From assembly GCA_018401735.1 (NCBI GenBank), contig JAGYKI010000009.1, forward strand, positions 58,868 through 122,867: a stretch of 64,000 nt of DNA. The letters are read 5' to 3'. This document shows, in pieces, positions 17,438 to 26,281 of this stretch. The notes beneath the pieces are model-generated. The model did no database searches, was not told where the DNA came from, and worked only from the letters and a program-made list of their open reading frames with translations. Position numbers and translations under genes: made by a program. Source of the DNA: Schleiferiaceae bacterium (lineage in GTDB: Bacteria > Bacteroidota > Bacteroidia > Flavobacteriales > Schleiferiaceae). The stretch's first letter is position 1, and the number at the start of each line of letters is the position of its first letter.

Positions 17438-17791
17438 TTAAGGATAAAAAGCATCTTTTAGGTGCTCTAAGCGATAGCTTGGTTCTAGGGTAATACTGAT
17501 GATGTCGAATCTAGCTTCGGCGTGAACATTGTTGTTTTCTAGATAAAAATTAGCACCACGAGCGATGAGTTTTTGCTTGCTAAGAGAAACAAATTCATAG
17601 GGCTTCCCGAAGCTGTCGTTGGCGCGGGTCTTTACTTCAATAAATACAATTTGCTTTTTATCGCGGGCAATGAGATCTATTTCCATCTTGCGAAAGCGCC
17701 AGTTTTTTTCGAGTAGTTCGTAGCCTAACTGTTGGATATGTGCGAGAGCGAGTTCTTCTCCCTGCGTTCCTAAATCATGATTTTCGGCCAT
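17438..17791 (-). CDS. yraN: YraN family (UPF0102) putative endonuclease-fold protein
   Basis: The protein has 117 residues with the restriction-endonuclease-like core of UPF0102: GEELALAHIQQLGYELLEKNWR, then the E...D...ExK arrangement in MEIDLIARDKKQIVFIEVKTRA. The family is widespread and is predicted to act on branched or recombining DNA, but its role is not settled. The start overlaps the end of the LD-carboxypeptidase gene by 17 nt, placing it third in the pdxJ operon. Confidence 0.9.
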   Translation of the reverse strand: MAENHDLGTQGEELALAHIQQLGYELLEKNWRFRKMEIDLIARDKKQIVFIEVKTRANDSFGKPYEFVSLSKQKLIARGANFYLENNNVHAEARFDIISITLEPSYRLEHLKDAFYP

Positions 17792-18686
17792 AGTTAAAGT
17801 TTAAAATAGAAGCATCAGTATTGACTTCTAAGGTAACTTTTTCGCCGAAAACGAGAGGGAAGTGATTTTGACTATGGCCAAAGGGGAAACCAAAGGCTAT
17901 GGGAAAATCGAAATTTCGGGCATGACGAGCGATAATGGTTTCTGCGCTTTCTCCGAAAGGGATGTTATTGTCGTTCATATCGCTCATAGTGCCAACGATA
18001 AGAGCTTTAATATTTGCGAAATAGCCGTTGCGAACCAAGTTGTATAGCATGCGATCGACGTGGTAAAGGTATTCGTCTAAATCTTCAATAAACAGAATTT
18101 TCCCGCTAGTATCAACGGCGGTGGGCGAGCCAAGGCAGCTGTATAGCATGCTTAAATTTCCGCCAATAATTTCTCCTTCTACGCTGCCGCAGCGATTATA
18201 TGGATGAGTTGCCGCTTTTATTTGATAAGTTTTACCAAAGAGCGCAGCGGGCAAAAGCGCCATGCTTTCGCTGGTATTTTTGCTAAATTCTATCGGCATG
18301 GGCGCATGCAGCGAAGCGAAGTTGAGGTTTTGTAGGCTGTTGTGTAAAACGCATACATCGCTATAACCGATAATCCATTTTGGTTTTTCGACAAACTTAT
18401 CCCAAAAAATGGCATCGATAATTCGCACCGTACCGTAGCCCCCGCGGGCGCACCATATAGCGGAGCAATTTTCATCGTCTAGCGCCTCTTGTAAGTCTTC
18501 GGCCCTTTGTTGATCACTGCCGGCAAATTGATTTTCTTGGGCAAAGATGTTTTTCCCTAAAACCACTCGCAGTCCCCATTCTTCTAGTTTCTCGATGGCG
18601 GGTGCTAGTTCTTCGGCCGAAACTTTACGAGCGGTGGCAATAATACGTACGGTATCGCCTTGGTTTAAAAATTTAGGATTGCGCAT
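17775..18686 (-). CDS. LD-carboxypeptidase, peptidase family S66
   Basis: The protein has 303 residues, normal for the family. The S66 start (LNQGDTVRIIATARKVSAEEL) is followed by the gating motif WCARGGYGTVRIID and the nucleophile region IIGYSDVCVLHNSLQ (Ser in GYSD). The downstream catalytic Glu lies in FIEDLDEYLYHVDRML and the His near GFPFGHSQNHFPLVFG. Such enzymes cleave the L-Lys/mDap-D-Ala bond of muropeptides in cell-wall recycling and work in the cytosol; no signal peptide is seen. It overlaps pdxJ by 14 nt and yraN by 17 nt. Confidence 0.9.
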   Translation of the reverse strand: MRNPKFLNQGDTVRIIATARKVSAEELAPAIEKLEEWGLRVVLGKNIFAQENQFAGSDQQRAEDLQEALDDENCSAIWCARGGYGTVRIIDAIFWDKFVEKPKWIIGYSDVCVLHNSLQNLNFASLHAPMPIEFSKNTSESMALLPAALFGKTYQIKAATHPYNRCGSVEGEIIGGNLSMLYSCLGSPTAVDTSGKILFIEDLDEYLYHVDRMLYNLVRNGYFANIKALIVGTMSDMNDNNIPFGESAETIIARHARNFDFPIAFGFPFGHSQNHFPLVFGEKVTLEVNTDASILNFNYGRKS

Positions 18687-19407
18687 AGGCGGCCATTTCT
18701 AGTTCGCGTAAATAAGACTGCACCGTATTTTCTAATCCCATATAGAGGGCTTCAGAAATTAAGGCGTGGCCAATGGAGACTTCTAATAAATTAGGAAGAT
18801 TCGCGGCGAAGTACTGAATGTTTTCGAGGCTTAAATCGTGGCCCGCATTGAGGCCGAGGTTTAATTTCTGCGCTAATTCTGCCGCTTCTTTGTAAGGCGC
18901 AATGGCTTTAGCGCAGTCAATGCGGTAATGGCTAGCATAAGCCTCGGTGTAAAGTTCGATGCGTTTTGCACCAATTTCTGCAGCGGCTTCAATTTGTTTA
19001 GCATCGCAATCCATAAAAATTGAAGTGCGAATATTAGCTTTATCAAATTCTTGCAATACTTCTTTCAGAAAATCGCGTTTAGCTAGTACATCCCATCCCG
19101 CATTGGAAGTGAGTACTCCAGGAGGGTCAGGCACCAAAGTTACCTGTGCAGGATTGGCGGCTAGTACGATATCGATAAATTTGCGATTGGGATAGCCCTC
19201 AATATTAAATTCGGTGGAGACAACCTTAGCGAGGTCGGCAACGTCATTATAACGTATGTGGCGCTCATCGGGACGTGGATGAACGGTGATGCCTTGCCCC
19301 CCAAACCTTTCAATGTTTAAGGCGGCTTCTACCACATTGGGCGTATTGCCACCGCGTGCATTCCGCAGGGTAGCAATTTTATTAATGTTAACGGATAGCT
19401 TTGTCAT
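18673..19407 (-). CDS. pdxJ: Pyridoxine 5'-phosphate synthase PdxJ
   Basis: The protein has about 244 residues from ATG at 19407. The track start at 19461 would run into the divergent CBS gene and adds residues foreign to the family, so MTKLSVNINKIATLRNARGG is chosen. Motifs: NKIATLRNARGG at the N-terminus, GITVHPRPDERHI, VTLVPDPPGVLTSNAGWD and NLGLNAGHDLSLEN. The enzyme condenses 3-amino-2-oxopropyl phosphate with deoxyxylulose 5-phosphate to give pyridoxine 5'-phosphate (vitamin B6). It is first in an overlapping three-gene operon with the S66 peptidase and yraN. Confidence 0.95.
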   Translation of the reverse strand: MTKLSVNINKIATLRNARGGNTPNVVEAALNIERFGGQGITVHPRPDERHIRYNDVADLAKVVSTEFNIEGYPNRKFIDIVLAANPAQVTLVPDPPGVLTSNAGWDVLAKRDFLKEVLQEFDKANIRTSIFMDCDAKQIEAAAEIGAKRIELYTEAYASHYRIDCAKAIAPYKEAAELAQKLNLGLNAGHDLSLENIQYFAANLPNLLEVSIGHALISEALYMGLENTVQSYLRELEMAAYAQS

Positions 19408-19435
19408 TGCGGGCAAAGATAAAGCCTTAGTTTTG
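19407..19435 (+). promoter_or_regulatory. Promoter of the CBS-nadK unit
   Basis: TTG, 18 nt, then TAGTTTTG (19428-19435) matches the -33/-7 pattern. The ATG follows 8 nt after the -7 box, so transcription would start at or almost at the start codon. The TTG overlaps the pdxJ start codon. Confidence 0.55.
19414..19421 (-). promoter_or_regulatory. Promoter -7 box of the pdxJ operon
   Basis: On the minus strand TATCTTTG (TAnnTTTG) is followed by only six bases before the pdxJ ATG, predicting a leaderless mRNA. It interleaves with the divergent CBS-gene promoter within 36 bp of intergenic DNA. Confidence 0.6.
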
Positions 19436-19443
19436 CTTTGAAT

Positions 19444-20103
19444 ATGAGAGTAGACCAACATATTTTAAATGATTTTAATGCCCTCGATATAAACGAGAGT
19501 GTTGCCGATTTGCTTTTAAGCATGGAGGAGTTGAAGATTAATCACTTACCTATTGTTCATGAAGGCCAATATTTAGGTTTAATCTCGGAAGATGATTTGC
19601 TCGATGTGCAAAATATGGAAGACCCTCTCGAGAAGCATCTTAAGGTTTTAAAGCCTTATAAGATTAGTGCAGACGATCATATTTATGCGGCCATTAAAAC
19701 GATTGCCCAAGGAAATTTAACCTGCCTTCCCGTTTTAGACGCGGAAAAAAAGTACATTGGATATCTTTCTCCGCAGGAATTAGTTTTTGATTTAGGCCGA
19801 CAAGTAAGTTACAGTGAACTTGGGAGTGTAATAGTTTTACGGGTCGCCATTCGTGATTATTATATTTCCAAAATTTCTCAAATTGTAGAAAGTGAAGATG
19901 CCTTAATTTTAGGCCTTCAGCTAAGGCAAGATGGGAATGACTTTATTCGTGTGGCTTTAAAAATTAATCAGCAGGATTTAAGTCGCATTGTGAAATCTTT
20001 CGAGCGTTTTGAATACGATGTGGTAGAGGTTTATCACCAAGCGCTTTTTGATGAAGATGCTTCCGACCCTTTTGAGGCTTTAGTGAAATACTTGAATATC
20101 TAA
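19444..20103 (+). CDS. CBS-domain-pair protein
   Basis: The protein has about 219 residues from ATG at 19444; the track uses an upstream TTG. Two CBS motifs are seen: ADLLLSMEELKINHLPIVHEGQYLGLISEDDLL (about 20-55) and IKTIAQGNLTCLPVLDAEKKYIGYLSPQELV (about 80-120). The remaining 100 residues form an ACT- or ferredoxin-like region. CBS pairs bind adenine nucleotides and sense energy state. It lies 4 nt upstream of nadK, which suggests a regulatory link to NAD(P) metabolism (inference). It is transcribed divergently from pdxJ with only 36 bp between the start codons. Confidence 0.85.
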   Translation: MRVDQHILNDFNALDINESVADLLLSMEELKINHLPIVHEGQYLGLISEDDLLDVQNMEDPLEKHLKVLKPYKISADDHIYAAIKTIAQGNLTCLPVLDAEKKYIGYLSPQELVFDLGRQVSYSELGSVIVLRVAIRDYYISKISQIVESEDALILGLQLRQDGNDFIRVALKINQQDLSRIVKSFERFEYDVVEVYHQALFDEDASDPFEALVKYLNI

Positions 20104-20107
20104 ATTA

Positions 20108-20986
20108 ATGAAGGTAGCCGTTTTCGGAAAAGTGATCAGCCCAGAGGCTCGTCCCGATATAGAGTCTTTACATCGCATTTTAATAGATGCGGGTATCGAC
20201 TTTGTAGTTTTCGAAAGCCTCAATAATTTTATAATTGAACACTGCGATTTAGGTTTGAGTTTCCCTACTTTTTCCAATCATAAAGACCTGATACAATACG
20301 CTCCCGATTTTTTGATTACAATTGGAGGCGATGGTACCATCCTAGACGCAACAACCTTAGTGCGGAACTCTAAGATTCCGATAGTGGGGATTAACACGGG
20401 TAGACTAGGCTTTTTGTCGAATGTAAGCAGAGATAAAATTCAGGAGGCAATTGAGGCTCTTATAGCGGGCAAATACAAGCTAAGTGAAAGAAGTTTATTG
20501 GCTTTAGAAAGCGATGCGGTGGAGACGGAAATGCCCTTCGCTTTAAATGAGGTAACCGTTAGCCGTAAAGATACCACGGCCATGGTAACAGTTGAGGTTA
20601 CCATTGACGGTGAGTTTTTTAATAGTTATTGGGCGGATGGCTTAATTGTAGCCACGCCAACAGGCAGTACGGGTTATTCTTTAAGTTGCAATGGACCGAT
20701 AATTATGCCTGGTGCCGAGACCTTTGTGCTAACGCCTATAGCTCCGCACAATCTAACCGCTCGTCCCTTCGTTATCCCCAACAGCTGTAAAATTAATTTA
20801 AAGGTAACGAGCCGCGAAGAACAGAGCTTGATATCTTTAGATTCACGTATTTACTCGGTTCCGAATGGTACAGAAATTAGTTTAGGTTTAGCCGATTTTA
20901 CCATCGCTTTGGTAGAAACTAAGAACGAAACTTTTGCCAAGACTTTAAGAAATAAGTTGATGTGGGGCTTAGACAAGAGAAATTAA
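20108..20986 (+). CDS. nadK: NAD kinase
   Basis: The protein has 292 residues, the normal size. Visible motifs are the diacylglycerol/NAD-kinase GGDGT loop (LITIGGDGTILDAT), GINTGRLGFLSN, the NE/D region NEVTVSRKDTTAMV and the C-terminal TPTGSTGYSLSCNGPI followed by ITPIAPH-like LTPIAPHNLTARP. It phosphorylates NAD to NADP in the cytosol. It probably shares the CBS-gene promoter (4-nt gap), and the next gene downstream has its own -7 box. Confidence 0.96.
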   Translation: MKVAVFGKVISPEARPDIESLHRILIDAGIDFVVFESLNNFIIEHCDLGLSFPTFSNHKDLIQYAPDFLITIGGDGTILDATTLVRNSKIPIVGINTGRLGFLSNVSRDKIQEAIEALIAGKYKLSERSLLALESDAVETEMPFALNEVTVSRKDTTAMVTVEVTIDGEFFNSYWADGLIVATPTGSTGYSLSCNGPIIMPGAETFVLTPIAPHNLTARPFVIPNSCKINLKVTSREEQSLISLDSRIYSVPNGTEISLGLADFTIALVETKNETFAKTLRNKLMWGLDKRN

Positions 20987-21009
20987 TACGAGAATCCTAC
21001 TGAATTATT

Positions 21010-21017
21010 TATATTTG
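21010..21017 (+). promoter_or_regulatory. Promoter -7 box of the DUF6089-uppS-bamA unit
   Basis: TATATTTG matches TAnnTTTG and lies 11 nt before the ATG at 21029. No clear -33 TTG is seen at the right distance. It is the likely start of the envelope-biogenesis transcript. Confidence 0.5.
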
Positions 21018-21028
21018 CGCTCCCAAAA

Positions 21029-21853
21029 ATGAAGCTTAAGCAATTAATAATCAAATCAATAGTACTTTTGCTGCTGCCTTTTGTAGGCCGTAGTCAGTAC
21101 TTAGAAATCGGAATTACCGGCGGAGGAACCAATTTTTTAGGCGATGTAGGTCCCTATTCTTTTGATTTACCGCAAGGTTATCACGCCGGTTTTTTGATGC
21201 GTTATAACTTCAATCGCTTTTGGTCCATCCGTGCGCAAGCCAACTATGGTTTAATACAGGCCGATGATGCACGATCATCTATTGGTATTCGTACTGAACG
21301 CAATTTATCGTTCCGTTCAGTAGTGCGTGAAGCGTATGTGGTAGCCGAATTTAATTTTTTCGAATATCAGCCGGGCACCAAGCTGTGGCATACGCCTTAC
21401 ATAAATGGTGGCTTTGGAGTTTTTAGTTTTAATCCTGAAGCGCAATTTGATGGCAATTGGTACGAATTGCGTGAATTACGCACCGAAGGTCAAGGCACCT
21501 CGGTGGGCACTTCAGCGCCTTATGCTGAGGCGAGTTCCTTCTTTATTTTCTCTTTAGGTTATAAATTCTCTTTAGGTTCATTTACCAGTTTGGCAATAGA
21601 ATCAAGTTTTAGATCAACATATACCGATTATTTAGACGATGTTAGCGGCTTTTATGCCGACCCCATGGTGCTGGAAAATGAGGTTTCGCTATTATCGGCA
21701 AATTTAGCCGATCGCAGTTTTAGTGGTAGCGACAAGGAAAATATTTTACGGGGCGACCCCAGTAATCAAGATTGGTACATTTTCACAGGGATTAGCATCC
21801 AATTTAAATTCGGCGAACTTTACGAAAAGTGCGCAAATTTTGTTGGAAATTAA
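21029..21853 (+). CDS. DUF6089-type outer-membrane beta-barrel protein
   Basis: The protein has 274 residues with a signal peptide (LLLLPFVGRSQ). The mature part starts YLEIGITGGGTNFLGDVGPY and shows amphipathic strands ending in an aromatic-rich barrel segment (DWYIFTGISIQFKF). A protein of this type directly upstream of uppS and bamA is a recurring arrangement in Bacteroidota, which suggests a role connected with outer-membrane assembly. The specific role is unknown. The 3' end lies 8 nt before the chosen uppS start. Confidence 0.8.
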   Translation: MKLKQLIIKSIVLLLLPFVGRSQYLEIGITGGGTNFLGDVGPYSFDLPQGYHAGFLMRYNFNRFWSIRAQANYGLIQADDARSSIGIRTERNLSFRSVVREAYVVAEFNFFEYQPGTKLWHTPYINGGFGVFSFNPEAQFDGNWYELRELRTEGQGTSVGTSAPYAEASSFFIFSLGYKFSLGSFTSLAIESSFRSTYTDYLDDVSGFYADPMVLENEVSLLSANLADRSFSGSDKENILRGDPSNQDWYIFTGISIQFKFGELYEKCANFVGN

Positions 21854-21861
21854 GGAATACT

Positions 21862-22614
21862 ATGAGCCTAAAGGAAGAAATTAGGGATTCTATAAAAAGG
21901 CCCCAGCACGTTGCAATTATCATGGATGGCAATGGTCGTTGGGCTAAAAAGAAAGGCTATATAAGGTCTATTGGTCACGAAAACGGGGTTGATGCCCTGC
22001 GTAATATTGCTACCGCATCTGCAGAAGCGAATATAAAATACCTTACCGTTTACGCCTTTAGTAGCGAAAATTGGAACAGACCTAAAGCTGAGGTAAAGGC
22101 CTTAATGTCTATTTTGGTTTCGAGCTTAAAAAAGGAGTTAAAAACTCTACAGGATAATAAAATTCGCCTGAGAGCCATTGGAGACAGCCTTTCGCTACCC
22201 CATAATTGCCAAAGAGAACTGGCTGAGGTAATGGAGCTTACCAAGGATAACGACCACATGACTTTAACCTTGGCGCTAAGTTATGGCAGTCGTGAGGAAA
22301 TAAAATTAGCTGTGCAAAAATTAGCCCGTGAAGTGGCCGCAGGGGAACGCACGGTAGAGTCGATTGACGAAGAAGTGATTTCGAAAGCCTTGTACACCGA
22401 CTTTTTACCCGATCCCGATTTATTAATTCGTACGAGCGACGAATATCGTATTAGTAACTATTTGCTTTGGCAGATAGCCTATAGCGAATTATACTTCACA
22501 CCTAAATTATGGCCCGACTTCGGCGCAGAAGATTTCTACGAGGCCATTCTATCTTATATGAATCGCGAACGACGTTTTGGCAAGACGACTGAGCAAATAA
22601 AATCTTTATCATAA
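21862..22614 (+). CDS. uppS: Undecaprenyl diphosphate synthase
   Basis: The protein has about 250 residues from ATG at 21862 (MSLKEEIRDS). The earlier in-track start at 21829 lies inside the DUF6089 gene and is not needed. The family signature HVAIIMDGNGRWAKKKG holds the catalytic Asp, followed by YLTVYAFSSENWNRP and the C-terminal RTSDEYRISNYLLWQIAYSEL. It makes the C55 lipid carrier for peptidoglycan and O-antigen synthesis. It sits 2 nt upstream of bamA, the usual Bacteroidota order. Confidence 0.96.
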   Translation: MSLKEEIRDSIKRPQHVAIIMDGNGRWAKKKGYIRSIGHENGVDALRNIATASAEANIKYLTVYAFSSENWNRPKAEVKALMSILVSSLKKELKTLQDNKIRLRAIGDSLSLPHNCQRELAEVMELTKDNDHMTLTLALSYGSREEIKLAVQKLAREVAAGERTVESIDEEVISKALYTDFLPDPDLLIRTSDEYRISNYLLWQIAYSELYFTPKLWPDFGAEDFYEAILSYMNRERRFGKTTEQIKSLS

Positions 22615-22616
22615 TA

Positions 22617-25100
22617 ATGCGGAAGCTTCTCTTAGCCCTGGCTATAGCATTTGTTTTTAGTCCTGTTTCTGTGGTTGCCCAAGATGGGGGAATAAATATA
22701 TTACCTGGCCAAGAATATGAAATCGGTGGAATTCGTATTAGTGGATCGGATAACCTCGATAAGCAGGTTATAACTTTAATTTCGGGTCTGCAGGTGGGCG
22801 ATCGTATCACCCTTCCGGGAGATAAAACCACGCGAGCCATCGAAAACTTATGGCGTCAGAAATTATTTGATGATATTGGCATTTTTGTAACCGAGGTGCA
22901 AGGGAAAGTGGTTTTCCTAGAAATCCGGCTTCGGGAATTACCCAAATTAAGTAAATATGGTATTCGCGGTTTAAAAAAATCAAAACGCGATAACCTACGC
23001 GATGAACTGGATTTAAGCAGTGGCGTAATTGTTACCGAAAACCTAATTGTAAATACTCGCAACCGCGCACGCGACTTCTTTATTAAAGATGGCTATTTAA
23101 ATGCAAGTGTTAAGGTGGTGAAGCGATCGGATACGACCCGCAGTAACTCAGTTATTCTCGATATCCTCGTGGAAAAAGGAGAAAAGGTGAAGATTAAAGA
23201 TATCAACTTTATTGGGAATGAAAACCTTGCTGATCGCGATCTGCGTAAAGCGATGGATGAAACCAAACGCGCTCGTTTTTGGAATATCTTTAAAAGCTCT
23301 AAACTTTTAGCCGAGGAGTACAAAGAAGATAAAAAGTTAATTATTGAAAAGTACAATTCGGAAGGATATCGCGATGCGCGTATAATTTCGGATACGGTTT
23401 ATGCGGTGGATGATGATCGCGTGGCTATTGATATTAAAGTTGAAGAAGGACGCAAGTATTACTTCGGTGATATTAGCTGGGTAGGAAACTCAAAGTATAG
23501 CTCGGAAACTTTAACAGAAGTTTTAGCGATTAAAAAGGGCGATGTTTACGATGCTAGTTTCTTGCAGCAAAGGCTTTTTGGCGATCCTGCAGGTACGGAA
23601 GTATCAGCCCTTTATCTGGATAACGGTTATTTATTTTTTTACATGAATCCCGTGGAGGTTTCAGTAGCTAATGATACCATCGACTTGGAGATTCGGATGC
23701 AAGAAGGTCGCCAAGCAACCATTAACAAGATTACCATTGTGGGTAACGATCGTACCAATGATCACGTTATTATGCGTGAACTGCGCACCAAGCCAGGTGA
23801 GCTTTTCCGCAGAAGTGATATTCAAAGATCGATGCGCGAATTGCAACAATTAGGCTTTTTCGATCCCCAGAAATTAGATGTAAAACCTTTACCAGATGCA
23901 GAAACGGGAACGGTAGATATCGAATATGTAGTGGCGGAGCAATCTACTTCACAACTCGAATTACAAGGAGGTTGGGGTGCTGGACGTATCGTTGGAACCT
24001 TAGGTTTAAACTTTAATAATTTTTCGGCCCGCAACATGTTTAAGAAAGGAGCCTGGGCACCTTTACCTGCCGGTGATGGACAAACGATAAACTTACGGGC
24101 CCAAAGTAATGGTCTTTTCTTTCAGTCGTATAGCGCTTCGTTTACCGAGCCTTGGTTAGGAGGAAAAAAGCCAACCTCTTTAACGGTTTCTTTTTACCAT
24201 AATATTCAAAACCTTTTTGGGGTGCCGAGAAGCGATCCCAATTATCAAGGTTTAAGTATTACTGGGGTTACCATTGGTTTAGGTAAACGTTTGAAATGGC
24301 CGGATGATTATTTTACCTTTTTCCAATCTATCGATTTTCAGCGTTACCGCTTATTCGATTATCCTTTGGCCGGTATTAATTTCGGTGATGGACGAGTAAA
24401 TAATATCAACTATAAAGTGACCTTGGGTAGAAATAGTGTTGATTACCCCATTTATCCCCGCAAGGGAAATCTCTTTAGTTTAAGTGCTGAGTTTACACCG
24501 CCTTGGTCTTTATTTAATGGCAAAGACTACAGCGACTTAGGTCCTAATCAGAAATACGAGCTCTTAGAGTATTATAAGATTAAATTGAATAGCTCTTGGT
24601 TTACCGAGATATTACCGAAGACCGTAATTAAGGCGGCTGGTGAATTCGGCTTCTTAGGGTCTTACAATAACGAAATCGGCTTGCCTCCTTTTGAGCGCTT
24701 CTTCTTGGGAGGTGATGGTTTACAGAACTTCGTTTTAGATGGCCGTGAAATCATAGGTTTGAGAGGTTATCCAAATAACAGCCTTGTGCCGGCGGAAACC
24801 CCAGGAACTGGTGGTGCTTTGTACAACAAGTTTACTTTGGAACTACGCTATTTAATTACCGAAAACCCTAGTGCTCAGATTTTTGCGCTATCCTTTTTAG
24901 AAGCGGGAAATAACTTCAATACTTTTGATAACTATGAGCCGTTTAGCTTGAAGCGTTCAGCAGGTTTTGGAGTGCGTATCTTCATGCCAATGTTTGGTTT
25001 ATTAGGTGTTGATTTTGGTTATGGCTTTGATGGTCTTCCACAAACTCCAAATTCCCCGAGCGGTTGGAATACACACTTTATTATTGGACAGCAATTTTAA
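22617..25100 (+). CDS. bamA: Outer-membrane protein assembly factor BamA
   Basis: The protein has 827 residues. A signal peptide (ending SVVAQD) is followed by five POTRA-like domains (about 35-450, for example IRISGSDNLDKQVITLISGLQVGD and INKITIVGNDRTNDHVIMRELRTKPGE) and a C-terminal 16-strand barrel with the lid motif ILGRGYPNN-like IIGLRGYPNN. It ends HFIIGQQF with a terminal aromatic. The protein folds and inserts outer-membrane barrels, including the receptors and PorP/PorV proteins in this window. Two Skp-like chaperone genes follow. Confidence 0.95.
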   Translation: MRKLLLALAIAFVFSPVSVVAQDGGINILPGQEYEIGGIRISGSDNLDKQVITLISGLQVGDRITLPGDKTTRAIENLWRQKLFDDIGIFVTEVQGKVVFLEIRLRELPKLSKYGIRGLKKSKRDNLRDELDLSSGVIVTENLIVNTRNRARDFFIKDGYLNASVKVVKRSDTTRSNSVILDILVEKGEKVKIKDINFIGNENLADRDLRKAMDETKRARFWNIFKSSKLLAEEYKEDKKLIIEKYNSEGYRDARIISDTVYAVDDDRVAIDIKVEEGRKYYFGDISWVGNSKYSSETLTEVLAIKKGDVYDASFLQQRLFGDPAGTEVSALYLDNGYLFFYMNPVEVSVANDTIDLEIRMQEGRQATINKITIVGNDRTNDHVIMRELRTKPGELFRRSDIQRSMRELQQLGFFDPQKLDVKPLPDAETGTVDIEYVVAEQSTSQLELQGGWGAGRIVGTLGLNFNNFSARNMFKKGAWAPLPAGDGQTINLRAQSNGLFFQSYSASFTEPWLGGKKPTSLTVSFYHNIQNLFGVPRSDPNYQGLSITGVTIGLGKRLKWPDDYFTFFQSIDFQRYRLFDYPLAGINFGDGRVNNINYKVTLGRNSVDYPIYPRKGNLFSLSAEFTPPWSLFNGKDYSDLGPNQKYELLEYYKIKLNSSWFTEILPKTVIKAAGEFGFLGSYNNEIGLPPFERFFLGGDGLQNFVLDGREIIGLRGYPNNSLVPAETPGTGGALYNKFTLELRYLITENPSAQIFALSFLEAGNNFNTFDNYEPFSLKRSAGFGVRIFMPMFGLLGVDFGYGFDGLPQTPNSPSGWNTHFIIGQQF

Positions 25101-25179
25101 ATAACCTATTTTCGCCCGCGTTTTAATTAAGCCTTAAAGCTTTAGGTCTTATGGGGAGGAAATTAATCCTTTGCATATT

Positions 25180-25695
25180 ATGAAATTACATAAGAGATTT
25201 GTTCTTGTTTTTCTTGGTCTGGTTTTTGGTTTTAGCTTATGTGCCCAGCGTTTTGGAATCGTTGATTCTGAATACGTTTTAAAGCAAATTCCAGATTATG
25301 ATTATGCCCAAAAGCAGCTGGACCAGTTAAGCCGCACTTGGGAAGGTGAGATCGAAGCTCTTTTAAGCGAAGCAGATGCAATGCGCAAAAGCTATGAAGC
25401 CGAGAAGGTTCTTCTTACCGAAGAAATGAAAGCAGAGCGCTTGGCGGCCATTAGTGCCAAAGAAGAGGAGGCGAAGAAAAGCCAGCAGTTGTATTTTGGC
25501 TTAGAAGGGAAAATTTACACCAAGCGATTGGAGTTGGTTAAACCCATACAAGATAAAATTTATAACGCGGTGCAAGATGTTGCCCGGCGAAGAAATTTAG
25601 ACGTAGTATTCGATAAAGGGAGTGAGCTAATAACCCTTTACGTAAGTGAGAAAGTTGATATTAGCGACGAAGTAATAAAGAAATTAGAAGAATAA
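25180..25695 (+). CDS. OmpH/Skp family periplasmic chaperone (copy 1)
   Basis: The protein has about 171 residues from ATG at 25180; the track uses TTG 9 nt earlier. Signal peptide ends SLCAQ. The mature part begins RFGIVDSEYVLKQIPDYDYAQKQLDQLS, then a long coiled coil (about 50-115), then the OmpH C-terminal strand region NLDVVFDKGSELITLY. It is predicted to carry unfolded outer-membrane proteins to BamA. Directly downstream of bamA and followed by a second paralogue. Confidence 0.92.
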   Translation: MKLHKRFVLVFLGLVFGFSLCAQRFGIVDSEYVLKQIPDYDYAQKQLDQLSRTWEGEIEALLSEADAMRKSYEAEKVLLTEEMKAERLAAISAKEEEAKKSQQLYFGLEGKIYTKRLELVKPIQDKIYNAVQDVARRRNLDVVFDKGSELITLYVSEKVDISDEVIKKLEE

Positions 25696-25718
25696 CACAG
25701 GAAAGAAAAACCAATAAA

Positions 25719-26228
25719 ATGAAAAAAGTACTTTTAGCCCTAGCCCTATTTGTGGGAACAGCAAGTGTAGCCATTGCACAGCAAAAAATCGGTCACATTA
25801 ACGCCGATGAGCTTTTACAACTTATGCCAGAAACCAAAACGGCACAAACCGAATTAGAAACTTATGGTCGTCAGTTAGAGAAGGATTTAACCGACATGGA
25901 GACGGAGTTGCAAAACAAAATCGACTCTTTTAGAGCGAATGAGAAAATGATGACCACTTTAGCACGCGAAACCAAAACTAAAGAGTTACAAGAATTACAA
26001 ATGCGTATTCAGGAATATAGCCAGCGTGCCCAACAAGATTTGCAACAAAAGCAAGTAGAGCTATTAACACCAGTAATTGAAAGAGCTACCACTGCGGTGC
26101 AAGAAGTAGCGAAAGAAAACGGCTTCTCGTATATATTAGATAGCTCTCCGAGTAAAGCGGTAGTAGTTTTTGCTGAAAATGGTGAAGATATTATGCCGTT
26201 AGTGAAAGCGAAATTAGCTATTCAGTAA
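25719..26228 (+). CDS. OmpH/Skp family periplasmic chaperone (copy 2)
   Basis: The protein has 169 residues with a signal peptide (ending VAIAQ) and the same layout as its neighbour: QKIGHINADELLQLMPETKTAQTEL, a Gln-rich coiled coil, then FSYILDSSPSKAVVVFAENGEDI. It differs strongly in sequence from copy 1, so the duplication is old. Tandem OmpH genes after bamA are common in Bacteroidota. An intrinsic terminator follows and runs directly into the murI start codon. Confidence 0.93.
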   Translation: MKKVLLALALFVGTASVAIAQQKIGHINADELLQLMPETKTAQTELETYGRQLEKDLTDMETELQNKIDSFRANEKMMTTLARETKTKELQELQMRIQEYSQRAQQDLQQKQVELLTPVIERATTAVQEVAKENGFSYILDSSPSKAVVVFAENGEDIMPLVKAKLAIQ

Positions 26229-26251
26229 GTAAAGAACTAAATGTAACTTAG

Positions 26252-26281
26252 CCCGTCATTGATAAAGTGACGGGTTTTTTT
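26252..26281 (+). terminator. Intrinsic terminator abutting the murI start codon
   Basis: CCCGTCA, a 9-nt loop, TGACGGG and seven T residues form a canonical terminator for the bamA-ompH unit. The last T is directly followed by the murI ATG at 26282, leaving no room for a normal leader. Confidence 0.88.

Noticed and set aside
19408-19461. N-terminal extension of pdxJ in the ORF track
   Set aside because: It runs through the divergent promoter region and into the CBS gene, and the added residues do not fit the PdxJ family start.
26267-26281. GTG start of murI in the ORF track
   Set aside because: The GTG lies in the loop and stem of a strong terminator, and the ATG at 26282 starts directly at the conserved N-terminus.
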